A DNA stretch of 12,347 bases, taken from positions 1 through 12,347 of the forward strand of contig JAEXCG010000078.1 in the NCBI GenBank assembly GCA_023402355.1. The letters run 5' to 3'. The notes beneath the pieces were generated by a model that did no database searches, was not told where the DNA came from, and worked only from the letters and a program-made list of their open reading frames with translations. Shown here in pieces: positions 6,184 through 12,347 of this stretch. Position numbers and translations under genes: made by a program. Source of the DNA: Bacillota bacterium (GTDB taxonomy: Bacteria > Bacillota > Clostridia > Christensenellales > Aristaeellaceae). The first letter of the stretch is position 1, and each line of letters opens with the position of its first letter.

Positions 6184-7749
6184 TTACTGCTGCTTGGCGG
6201 CTTCCAGCTCCTGATAGAGCGCCACCTTCGCGTCGATGACGGCCTGTCCGCCGGCGGCGAGGTAGTCGCTGAGCACCTTGTCGTACATGGCGTCGAACTG
6301 GTCTTTCGGGCAGGAGATCAGGGACGGCAGGTTCTTGGTCGGGTCGGTCAGGAAGCCTTCGTACTGCTCGTCGGCAGCGGTCCGGATGTGAGAGAAGTGG
6401 TAGGGCGCGGAGCCGCCGACCTTGGCGATTTCGATGCCCAGGTCCATGAGCTGCTGAATGCGCGCCTCGACCTCGGTCATGCCGGCCAGAGAGGTCGGGT
6501 AGCCGTAGGGCTGGCCGTTGTAGACGAGCATCATGTCGCCGCAGGTGATGCGCTCGTAGCCGTCGATCTTGAGGCGCTCCTCTTCGGTGTACTCGATCTT
6601 GGTGGGCACGCCGTCGATCATCTCGTAGTCGCGGCCCTCGATGCCGTAGTGCAGCACCTTCGCGTTGTCGTAGTCCGCGAGGAAGTCCAGGTACTTCACG
6701 GCCGCCTCCGGGTTCTTGCAGGTGGCGGGCACCGCGATGTACATGCCGACCGGCGCGTACACGTCGACGAACTGCTCGCCGTGCACGTTGTCCAGCAGGA
6801 ACATCGTGAAGTTGGCCTCCGGGTTGGACTCGTACAGCGCCTTGATGCCGGTCTGATACGTGTTGTCATGACCGAAGGCCAGCGTGCGGCCGTTGGAAAT
6901 CTGGGCGGTCAGCGCCGGGTAGGAGGTGTCGGTGTCGACCATGAAGTCGGGATCGACCAGGCCCTCGTTGTACAGCTGGTTGAGGAAGCGCACGCCTTCC
7001 TTGTAGCCCGGCCAGAACATCTCGTTGTAGCAGGCGCGCATCTCGGGGGTCAGCTCCGCGCGGTTCACGAAGGTGTAGATCAGCGGGCGGGTCTGGGTGG
7101 CGTCGTAGGCGCCAGCCATGCCCAGCGGATAGATCTCCATGCCGGTGCCGTCCAGGTCCAGGGTCTTGGCCTTGCGCAGCAGCTCGGTGAAGTCTTCCAC
7201 GCTCATGTGGTAGAAGCCATCCGCGTTGGTCTCCAGCGTGTAGCCCATCTTTTCCAGCCAGTCGGTGCGGATGTAGTTGGCGTAGCGGCCGACGTTGGTG
7301 CGCTTGGCGACCAGCGCCCACATCTTGCCGTCGTACGTGCCGTAGTTGAGCGTCTCGGCGAGGTTTTTCTTCAGGTTCGGGCCGTACTCGTCGACCAGGC
7401 CGGACAGCTCCACCAGGCCGCCGTCCTTGCCGAAGTTCATGATCATGTTGGTGTCGTAGCTGAGGATGATGTCCGGCGCGGAGCCCGAGGCCATCATGGT
7501 GTTCACCTTTTCAGCCTCCTGCGCGCGGGGCACGGGGATGTACTCGACCTTGATGCCGTTCGGGTCGCCGAACTTTTCCTGCACCCAGCGGGTGTAGAAG
7601 TTGTCGGTGACGGTGCCGTAGGTGTTCGTGGTGTTGCCGCGCTCGTAGATCATGACGGTCAGGGTGACGGGGGTGTCCGCCGCCGAAGCCGTGCAGACCG
7701 CGCCCAGCATCAGCGCGAGCGCCAGGAGAATGGAGAGGGCTTTCTTCAT
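6184..7749 (-). CDS. Extracellular solute-binding protein of a carbohydrate ABC transporter (LplA-like)
   Basis: This encodes a 521-residue protein, the usual size of LplA/YtcQ-type binding proteins in the CUT1 group of sugar transporters. A Sec signal peptide is clear: MKK, a Leu/Ala-rich core and a probable cleavage after ASA at residue 23. The only nearby Cys (19) sits in GAVC, which is a poor lipobox, so lipid anchoring is doubtful. The mature part shows the family pattern, with 'VTLTVMIYERGNT', 'NTMMASGSAPDIILSYD', 'GGLVELSGLVDEYGPNL' and 'ALVAKRTN' near the front and 'VPATCKNPEAAVKYLDFLADYD' in the second lobe. GGAGG lies eight bases before the ATG. It is the third gene after two permeases, 60 bases downstream of the second. 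The ligand is probably an oligosaccharide or modified sugar, but cannot be read from sequence. Confidence 0.92.
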   Translation of the reverse strand: MKKALSILLALALMLGAVCTASAADTPVTLTVMIYERGNTTNTYGTVTDNFYTRWVQEKFGDPNGIKVEYIPVPRAQEAEKVNTMMASGSAPDIILSYDTNMIMNFGKDGGLVELSGLVDEYGPNLKKNLAETLNYGTYDGKMWALVAKRTNVGRYANYIRTDWLEKMGYTLETNADGFYHMSVEDFTELLRKAKTLDLDGTGMEIYPLGMAGAYDATQTRPLIYTFVNRAELTPEMRACYNEMFWPGYKEGVRFLNQLYNEGLVDPDFMVDTDTSYPALTAQISNGRTLAFGHDNTYQTGIKALYESNPEANFTMFLLDNVHGEQFVDVYAPVGMYIAVPATCKNPEAAVKYLDFLADYDNAKVLHYGIEGRDYEMIDGVPTKIEYTEEERLKIDGYERITCGDMMLVYNGQPYGYPTSLAGMTEVEARIQQLMDLGIEIAKVGGSAPYHFSHIRTAADEQYEGFLTDPTKNLPSLISCPKDQFDAMYDKVLSDYLAAGGQAVIDAKVALYQELEAAKQQ

Positions 7750-7778
7750 GGTGTGTTTCCTCCAATGTTATATTTTCT

Positions 7779-7795
7779 TGCCGGATGCCCCGGCA
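7779..7795 (-). other. Small hairpin between permease and solute-binding protein genes
   Basis: TGCCGG and CCGGCA pair across a five-base loop in the 60-base gap. There is no T tract at once after the stem. It could be an mRNA processing or stability element that helps the binding protein to be made in excess of the permeases; the stem is short, so this is tentative. Confidence 0.3.
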
Positions 7796-7809
7796 GAAAG
7801 CCGATGGGA

Positions 7810-8682
7810 TTACCCCTTGACGGAGCCGATCATGACGCCCTTGACGAAGTACTTTTGCAGCCAGGGGTAGATGATCATGACGGGAATCATGCTGAACACC
7901 AGGCACGCGGCCTTGATCGTTTCGGCGATGACGTCGGACTTGATCTCGGGAATGTCCTCCATCAGCGCGCTGACCTGGCTGGACTGGATGAGCTGGCGCA
8001 AACGCACCTGAATGGTGTACATCTTTTCGTCGTTGATGTAGAGCAGCGCGTCCATAAAGCCGTTCCAGCGGCCCACCGCGTAGAAGAGGGCGATGGTCGC
8101 CAGCATGGCCTTGGAGAGCGGCAGGATGATGCGCACGAGCACCACCGCGTCGTTCGCGCCGTCCACAAAGGCGGACTCCTCGATCTCCTTGGGCATCGAC
8201 TGGAAGAAGCTCTTCATCAGGATCATGTTGTAGGTGGACAGGCAACCCGGCAGGATGAGCGCCCAGAACGTGTTGAGCAGGCCCAGGTTCTTGATGTTGA
8301 TGTAGCCGGGGATCATGCCGCCGGAGAAGTACATGGTGAACATGACGAGCAGCAGCAGCGGCGTCTTGAAGCGCAGGTCCGACTTCGCCAGGGGATACGC
8401 GCACAGCACGGTCATGACCACGCTGATGAGCGTGGTGACGACCGTCAGGAAGATCGTAAACCACATGGAGGTCATGAGGCCCCGGTTGTTGAACACCGCC
8501 CGGTACGCCGAAAGGTCGAAGTCGACCGGCCAGAGGAAGACCTGGCTGCGCAGCACGGCGGTCTTGTTTGAAAAGGAGACCGAGACGATGTACAGGAACG
8601 GAAACAGGCAGCAGGCCGCGACCAGAACGACGAGGATGACGGTAAACGCTTTAAAGGCGCGGTCGCCCTTGGATTCTCTCAT
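7810..8682 (-). CDS. Carbohydrate ABC transporter permease, LplC/MalG type
   Basis: This encodes a 290-residue inner-membrane protein with about six hydrophobic segments, the first at residues 12-35. The cytoplasmic EAA loop that docks the ATPase is at 167-189 (EIEESAFVDGANDAVVLVR followed by IILP), close to the consensus EAA---DGA-------I-LP. The ending 'YPWLQKYFVKGVMIGSVKG' is highly characteristic of the LplC/YtcP permeases. The ATG at 8682 has AAGGAGG eight bases upstream, and this site overlaps the stop codon of the preceding permease gene, 13 bases away, so the two are translationally linked. It forms the membrane channel together with that permease. No ATP-binding subunit is encoded in the window. 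Confidence 0.95.
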   Translation of the reverse strand: MRESKGDRAFKAFTVILVVLVAACCLFPFLYIVSVSFSNKTAVLRSQVFLWPVDFDLSAYRAVFNNRGLMTSMWFTIFLTVVTTLISVVMTVLCAYPLAKSDLRFKTPLLLLVMFTMYFSGGMIPGYINIKNLGLLNTFWALILPGCLSTYNMILMKSFFQSMPKEIEESAFVDGANDAVVLVRIILPLSKAMLATIALFYAVGRWNGFMDALLYINDEKMYTIQVRLRQLIQSSQVSALMEDIPEIKSDVIAETIKAACLVFSMIPVMIIYPWLQKYFVKGVMIGSVKG

Positions 8683-8695
8683 CAGCTTTTCCTCC

Positions 8696-9667
8696 TTACC
8701 AGATGCCCTTGCCCGTCATCCTCTTGCTGATCGTGTTGGCGCTGATGACGAGGATAAAGTTGATTACCGACTGCGCGAGGCCGACGGCTGTGCCGATGCT
8801 GAACTTGCCCTGCTGCAGGCCGACGCGGTAGACGTAGGTGCTGACGACGTCCGCCACCTCCATGACCACGCTGTTTTGCATCACGTAGGGCTGTTCAAAG
8901 CCGATGCTGGCCAGGCCGCCGATGGCCAGGATCAGCATGATGATGACGGTATCCATGATGCACGGCACGGTGATGGAGATCATCATGCGAAAGCGCGAAC
9001 AGCCGTCCACGCGCGCGGCCTCGTAGATCTCCTGATCGATGCCCGTCATCGCGGACAGGTAGATGATGGTGTTCCAGCCGATGCTCTTCCACAGGCCGAC
9101 GATGAAGTAGGTGAAGATCCACCAGCCGTTGCTGGAAAGGAAGGGAATGGGCGAGCCGCCCAACATCTTGACGAGCGTGTTGACGAGGCCGGAGGAGGCG
9201 AAGATCTGGTACATCATGCCGCCCACGATGACCCAGGAGATGAAGTGGGGCAGGTACAGGACCGTCTGCACGGTTTTCTTGAATTTTTGGCTCCTGATTT
9301 CGTTGAGGAACAGGGCTAAAATGATGGGTGCGGGGAAGCCCAGCGCCAGGCCGAGCACGTTGAGCACCAGCATGTTGCGCACGGAAATCCAGAACGTTTC
9401 AAACTGGAAGACCTGGCGGAAGTAGCGAAGGCCCACCCAATCGCTCTCCCAGATGCCCTTGAACATGTTATAATCCTTGAACGCGATCGCAAGGCCGGGC
9501 AGGGGCAGGTAATGGAACAGGAAGTAGTACGTAACCGGAAGCAGCAGCATCGCGTACAGCATCCAATGGGCACGCAGATAGCTTCTCGTGCTCTTGCGGG
9601 GAGACAAAGCCCCTTCGTTGATCGTGGAGGGCGCCTTCTTTCGGACGGCGCCCGGATTGATGTTCAT
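8696..9667 (-). CDS. Carbohydrate ABC transporter permease, LplB/UgpA type
   Basis: This encodes a 323-residue membrane protein, first gene of the transporter operon. A basic N-terminal tail of about 35 residues is followed by six predicted membrane segments. The segment 'YYFLFHYLPLPGLAIAFKDYN' (split across residues 47-67), 'YLPHFISWVIVGGMMYQIF' and 'WKSIGWNTIIYLSAMTGID' are typical of LplB/YteP permeases. The EAA loop at about 213-235 reads EIYEAARVDGCSRFRMM then ISITVP. The ATG at 9667 is preferred over an in-frame TTG at 9676, because GGGGAGG at 9678-9684 is ten bases from the ATG but only one base from the TTG. It pairs with the LplC-like permease and the binding protein downstream; the divergent AraC gene is the likely regulator. 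Confidence 0.94.
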   Translation of the reverse strand: MNINPGAVRKKAPSTINEGALSPRKSTRSYLRAHWMLYAMLLLPVTYYFLFHYLPLPGLAIAFKDYNMFKGIWESDWVGLRYFRQVFQFETFWISVRNMLVLNVLGLALGFPAPIILALFLNEIRSQKFKKTVQTVLYLPHFISWVIVGGMMYQIFASSGLVNTLVKMLGGSPIPFLSSNGWWIFTYFIVGLWKSIGWNTIIYLSAMTGIDQEIYEAARVDGCSRFRMMISITVPCIMDTVIIMLILAIGGLASIGFEQPYVMQNSVVMEVADVVSTYVYRVGLQQGKFSIGTAVGLAQSVINFILVISANTISKRMTGKGIW

Positions 9668-9701
9668 CCTCGACAAGCCTCCCCAAACAAAAATGACGGT
9701 C

Positions 9702-9730
9702 TTGCATAAAATATGAACCTATTATATACT
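9702..9730 (+). promoter_or_regulatory. Candidate promoter of the AraC-family gene, overlapping the divergent one
   Basis: TTGCAT at 9702-9707 and TATACT at 9725-9730 are 17 bases apart on the plus strand. Its -10 overlaps the -10 of the divergent transporter promoter, so the two could compete for RNA polymerase. The leader to the first good start codon would be about 115 bases. Confidence 0.4.
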
Positions 9731-9749
9731 AAAGCTGAAGCGCGAAAAT
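9721..9749 (-). promoter_or_regulatory. Promoter of the transporter operon
   Basis: A perfect TATAAT on the minus strand lies at 9721-9726, about 55 bases before the permease ATG. At 17 bases upstream the hexamer is only ATTTTC, a poor -35. A perfect -10 with a weak -35 is what is expected of a promoter that needs an activator, here plausibly the divergent AraC-family protein. Confidence 0.6.
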
Positions 9750-9757
9750 ATAGATTA

Positions 9758-9798
9758 TTCCTCTGAAAAATCTGTGTTTTCCGCCTTGTTTCCTCTGA
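9758..9798. promoter_or_regulatory. Paired 9-bp direct repeats, candidate AraC-type operator
   Basis: TTCCTCTGA occurs exactly at 9758-9766 and 9790-9798, with 32 bp between equivalent bases, close to three helical turns. The proximal copy lies just upstream of the weak -35 of the transporter promoter. AraC-family activators commonly bind tandem direct repeats in this position. Binding by the adjacent regulator is inference. Confidence 0.45.
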
Positions 9799-9850
9799 TT
9801 TAAATGACAGTGGGAATTAAAGTGACGACGGAAGCAAAAGGAGGTGCCAG

Positions 9851-9892
9851 ATGCACTCCGTGGCCCTCGCCGTCCGGTGGCTAAAAAGATAG
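9851..9892 (+). CDS. 13-codon leader reading frame (or displaced true start) before the AraC-family gene
   Basis: AAGGAGGT at 9838-9845 is the best ribosome binding site in the region, and the ATG at 9851 follows it at ideal spacing. That ATG is not in the regulator's frame: it encodes MHSVALAVRWLKR and stops at TAG 9890-9892, five bases before the regulator's first ATG. Either this is a leader peptide whose translation couples to the regulator, or the frame has been broken by loss of one A in the run at 9883-9887; one more A would join it to the regulator in frame. Confidence 0.45.
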   Translation: MHSVALAVRWLKR

Positions 9893-9897
9893 AATTT

Positions 9898-10773
9898 ATG
9901 TGTGGGAAGGTGGTTACCCTGGAAATCAGCCGCCACAGCCATAGGCTGCCCGCGACGTTTACGCATGCGCACGCGAACACGTACGAGATCATGTATTGCC
10001 TTTGCGGCTCCTATGTCTTTCATTACGAAAAGCCGGATCACACCGTGGTGGACGGCTTCGTGCGAAGGCCCCAAACGATGATCTTCATCCCCAAGAACGT
10101 GCCGCACGGGCTGAGCGTGCTGCAGTACCCCTACGAGCGGTACTTCATTCAGTTTTCCGACCGCACCACGGACCGGGTGCTCAGCGATTCGATCTGCCAG
10201 ACCATCTTTCGGGGCGGCGAGGACGATTCGGCGGACGCGCCCGTGCCGCGCTTTCTGGACGTTTCGTCCGCGGCGGAACAGATCGAAGCGATTTTGGAGG
10301 AGATGTACGACGTGCAGTTTTCGCTGGACTGGGAGGGCGACTGGAAGAGCGTGCACCAGAGCAGCCTCCTGGGGCGGCTCTTCAGCGAGCTGTACCGCGA
10401 CTTCCGCAGCTTCTTCTGCCCCGTCGCCGCGCCCTATACGCAGCCCGTGCAGATGGTGAAGAACTACATGGACGAGCACTACGACCAGCCCATCACGATT
10501 CAGGCGCTCGCCGGCCAGTGCTTCATGAGCCCCAACTACCTGTCCAGGAGCTTTCACAGCCAGATCGGCATGAGCCCGCGCCAGTATCTGACCCGGCTTC
10601 GCGTCTCCATGGGCAAAAAGCTGCTGTGCTCCAGCCAGATGTCGATTCAGGAGATCGCGATGCGCACGGGCTTTGGGGACGTGAACTACTTCATTCAGCA
10701 CTTCAAGGCGTGCTACGGCAAGACGCCCAAGCAGTACCGCAAGACCGTGATCGAGGAAGAAATACTGGACTGA
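9898..10773 (+). CDS. AraC-family transcriptional regulator
   Basis: From the ATG at 9898 this gives 291 residues, the usual length. An N-terminal cupin-like sensor domain is indicated by 'THAHANTYEIMYCLCGSYVF' at about 22-41, with its paired His residues, and by 'MIFIPKNVPHGL' at 61-72. The C-terminal double helix-turn-helix spans about 185-282: 'ITIQALAGQCFMSPNYLSRSF' as the first HTH and 'SIQEIAMRTGFGDVNYFIQHF' as the second, then the signature 'KACYGKTPKQYRK'. The start is uncertain: the frame is open back to GTG 9844, but that codon lies inside the ribosome binding site, GTG 9877 has no such site, and ATG 9898 lies five bases after a leader frame. It probably senses the transported sugar or a product and activates the divergent operon. 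A terminator follows. Confidence 0.9.
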   Translation: MCGKVVTLEISRHSHRLPATFTHAHANTYEIMYCLCGSYVFHYEKPDHTVVDGFVRRPQTMIFIPKNVPHGLSVLQYPYERYFIQFSDRTTDRVLSDSICQTIFRGGEDDSADAPVPRFLDVSSAAEQIEAILEEMYDVQFSLDWEGDWKSVHQSSLLGRLFSELYRDFRSFFCPVAAPYTQPVQMVKNYMDEHYDQPITIQALAGQCFMSPNYLSRSFHSQIGMSPRQYLTRLRVSMGKKLLCSSQMSIQEIAMRTGFGDVNYFIQHFKACYGKTPKQYRKTVIEEEILD

Positions 10774-10777
10774 CGCA

Positions 10778-10820
10778 GACGCCCCGCGCCTCCCGGGAAG
10801 GGAGACGCGGGGCGTCTTTT
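10778..10820 (+). terminator. Terminator after the AraC-family gene
   Basis: Arms 10778-10794 and 10800-10816 form 16 pairs with one C-A mismatch around a GGGAA loop, followed by TTTT. It begins five bases after the stop codon and separates the regulator from the convergent oxidoreductase gene. Confidence 0.9.
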
Positions 10821-10837
10821 GCGGTTGTCTGCGTTCG

Positions 10838-11983
10838 TCAGAGCCGGAAACCGGCCTCCGAGGGCAGCGCCCAAGCGCGGGCGCTCTGGATGAAGGCCTC
10901 CTCCAGGCCGCGGATGCCGAGGAACGTGTCGCCGTCCTCCTCGAAGGTGTAGCGCAGCTCCTCGCGCACCGAACGGATGGGCTGCTCCTGCACCATGCGC
11001 ACGGCGCGGATGTGGGCGATGTCCGCCTCCACCCCGCAGACGGGCGCGCCGCCGTTTTTCACGCAGTCGAGCGCGTCGTAGAGCTTCTGCATGGGGTGGC
11101 CGGGGTCCACTGTGGTGTAGTCGACGCGGCTGCCGTCCTCAAGGACGGCCTTGAAGGAGGGCTGGTCGGAGTCGAACGTGACGGCGCCCTTCTCGAACTC
11201 GAAGACGCCGCAGGGGCCCAGGTCGGCTTTTAACGGATGGGCGGTGTAGTAGAGAATCTGCGCGCCCTCAGACGTGTGAAAGCGCAGGGCAGCGATGTCG
11301 TAGTTTTCGACGCGGGGGTTGCCGTGATAGAGCTCGGCCTCGACGCCGGTCACGTCGCAGGAAGCGCCAAGGCTCGGCCCCAGCAGGAAGGTCATCATCT
11401 GAAAGTTGTGCGCGCTGGCGTTGGTGAAGGGGCTGTCGAAGACCTCGCGCCCGTTTACGCTAATGCGCCCCGCCCAGTTGTTGCGCGCGTAGTACTTCGC
11501 GCCGCGGCGGAAGCAGTGGTAGACGCAGAGCCGACGGGGCGCTCCAAAGCGGCCCGCCAGGATGTCCCGCTTTAGCGCCAGCACGTCGCGCCTGTAGTCG
11601 AGCTGATAGCCCAGCGCCAGGAACCTGCCCGCGTCGCGGGCGGCCTTGTCCATGCGCTCCGCCTCCTCCAGGGTGAGGCAGAGGGGCTTTTCGCACAGCA
11701 CGTTGCTCCCGTGGGCGAGGCAGGTCAGCGTCGTCTCCGTGTGGTAATGCACGGGCGAGACGATGATCGCAAGGTCTGCGCTGTCTTTGCGATAAAATTC
11801 CTCCGGCGTGCGGTAGACGGGAATGCCCCGCTCCCGGAGCACCGGAACCTTCTGCGCGATTTCGGCGTCCGTGTCGCAGACGCCCACGACGTCGGCCCCG
11901 GCGTCATGGCCGGTCAGTTCGCGGAGATAGACGCCGCCGTAGCCGCCGGCGCCGATTAAAAGAACGCGCGGTCTCATCGTCAT
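10838..11983 (-). CDS. Gfo/Idh/MocA-family NAD(P)-dependent oxidoreductase
   Basis: This encodes a 381-residue cytoplasmic enzyme of the family that oxidises or reduces sugars, inositols and their derivatives. The Rossmann dinucleotide motif GAGGYGG is at residues 11-17, with 'VVGVCD' ending the second strand at 32-37. The family's EKP motif, whose Lys takes part in catalysis, is at 98-100 (NVLCEKPL). 'NASAHNFQMMTFLLG' at 188-202 carries the His (192) expected in the active site of the second domain. The ATG at 11983 overlaps the stop of the upstream gene as ATGA and is preceded by AGGGGGAAAG, so the two genes are translationally coupled; an in-frame ATG two codons further is possible. The specific substrate is unknown; the nearby sugar importer suggests an imported sugar or a lyase product. 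Confidence 0.93.
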   Translation of the reverse strand: MTMRPRVLLIGAGGYGGVYLRELTGHDAGADVVGVCDTDAEIAQKVPVLRERGIPVYRTPEEFYRKDSADLAIIVSPVHYHTETTLTCLAHGSNVLCEKPLCLTLEEAERMDKAARDAGRFLALGYQLDYRRDVLALKRDILAGRFGAPRRLCVYHCFRRGAKYYARNNWAGRISVNGREVFDSPFTNASAHNFQMMTFLLGPSLGASCDVTGVEAELYHGNPRVENYDIAALRFHTSEGAQILYYTAHPLKADLGPCGVFEFEKGAVTFDSDQPSFKAVLEDGSRVDYTTVDPGHPMQKLYDALDCVKNGGAPVCGVEADIAHIRAVRMVQEQPIRSVREELRYTFEEDGDTFLGIRGLEEAFIQSARAWALPSEAGFRL

Positions 11984-12347
11984 GATCTTTCCCCCTTCTC
12001 ATTGCTGTCTTCGCGGTACCTGCGCCACACGCGCTCAAACCAGAGATCCCGCTCCGGCACCGGGCGCGCAGGCCGCCGGACGCAAACGCCCCGGCAGGTT
12101 TCCAGCACGCCGGGCCCGTCGCTTTGAAGGCCGAAGAGCATCGCCGAGAGCACCTCGCGCTGGGTCAGCATCAGGTCGCGCAGGCGAAGCCGGTCCGCCA
12201 GCAGCGGGTCGTCCGGGTCCATGGGCGCAAAATCGCGCTCGATTTCCGAAAGCCGCGAAAGCAGGCGGCGGATGCCGTCCTCTTCCCGCGAAAAGGCGGC
12301 GTAGCGCGTCATGAGCGCCTGCAGCTCCGCCGTGAGCGCCGCCGGGT
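11980..12347 (-). CDS. C-terminal part of an unidentified protein, possibly an FAD-dependent dehydrogenase (5' end outside window)
   Basis: The minus-strand frame is open to the window edge and gives about 121 residues; it probably starts outside, because the ATG at 12312 has no ribosome binding site and the frame reads through it as 'LTAELQALMTRYAAFSREE'. The segment is helical and ends with 'ETCRGVCVRRPARPVPERDLWFERVWRRYRED'. The layout of two long helices about 70 residues before an E-x-RG...R-x-x-x-P-x-x-D element recalls the C-terminal helical domain of succinate dehydrogenase/fumarate reductase-type flavoproteins. This is a weak resemblance, and I do not name it firmly. The 4-base overlap with the Gfo/Idh/MocA gene indicates a joint pathway. 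Confidence 0.5.
   Translation of the reverse strand, partial: PAALTAELQALMTRYAAFSREEDGIRRLLSRLSEIERDFAPMDPDDPLLADRLRLRDLMLTQREVLSAMLFGLQSDGPGVLETCRGVCVRRPARPVPERDLWFERVWRRYREDSNEKGERS

Noticed and set aside
5380..8571. A 1063-codon open frame on the plus strand.
   Set aside because: It runs antisense across three well-identified minus-strand genes and their intergenic gaps, is rich in His, Val, Ala, Gln and Arg as expected from the complement of GC-rich codons, and shows no recognisable domain.
9668..9676. TTG start at 9676 for the first permease.
   Set aside because: Only one base separates it from GGGGAGG, too close for initiation; ATG 9667 is ten bases away.
9844..9897. GTG start at 9844 for the AraC-family gene.
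   Set aside because: The codon overlaps the ribosome binding site itself, and the extra 18 residues look unlike the family N-terminus; the alternative GTG at 9877 has no such site.

Overview
The window looks like a chromosomal segment of a GC-rich member of the Firmicutes, probably a gut Clostridia. This is judged from gene content: Lpl-type sugar permeases without an ATPase gene, a DUF6809-like small protein, and strong AGGAGG-type ribosome binding sites with several TTG starts. It is inference, not a phylogenetic placement. No rRNA, tRNA, CRISPR array or recognisable insertion sequence was seen. No gene-free stretch exceeds 300 bases; the longest gaps are about 120-170 bases and are described individually.

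Layout. (1) Positions 1-2498 (+): the 3' end of a release factor 3 gene (prfC), then typA/bipA from a TTG start, closed by a perfect 14-bp terminator hairpin. (2) Positions 2506-3451 (-): three very small genes, a DUF6809-like protein and two paralogous ribbon-helix-helix (RHH) proteins. Each RHH gene runs into a nearly identical 46-bp hairpin repeat at its stop codon. A consensus promoter pointing the other way lies between the DUF6809-like gene and the first repeat. (3) Positions 3574-9667 (-): a carbohydrate import cluster in the order permease LplB-like, permease LplC-like, secreted solute-binding protein, terminator, then an 841-residue cytoplasmic protein of unknown function that resembles toroid-fold polysaccharide lyases. 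(4) Positions 9851-10773 (+): a divergent AraC-family regulator preceded by a 13-codon reading frame that owns the good ribosome binding site. (5) Positions 10838-12347 (-): a Gfo/Idh/MocA oxidoreductase overlapping by 4 bases the end of an upstream gene cut by the window edge, tentatively the C-terminus of an FAD-dependent dehydrogenase.

How the parts may work together. The AraC regulator shares its intergenic region with the transporter promoter. Two identical 9-bp direct repeats, 32 bp apart, sit just upstream of a transporter promoter that has a perfect -10 but a poor -35, as expected for an activated promoter. The transporter would import an oligosaccharide or modified sugar, probably energised by an ATPase encoded elsewhere. 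The 841-residue protein, which has no signal peptide, could cleave the imported compound, and the Gfo/Idh/MocA and flavoprotein-like genes could oxidise the released sugar. The substrate cannot be read from the sequence. The 841-residue protein is the best candidate for undescribed biochemistry, and the RHH/hairpin repeat region is the most unusual piece of DNA architecture.
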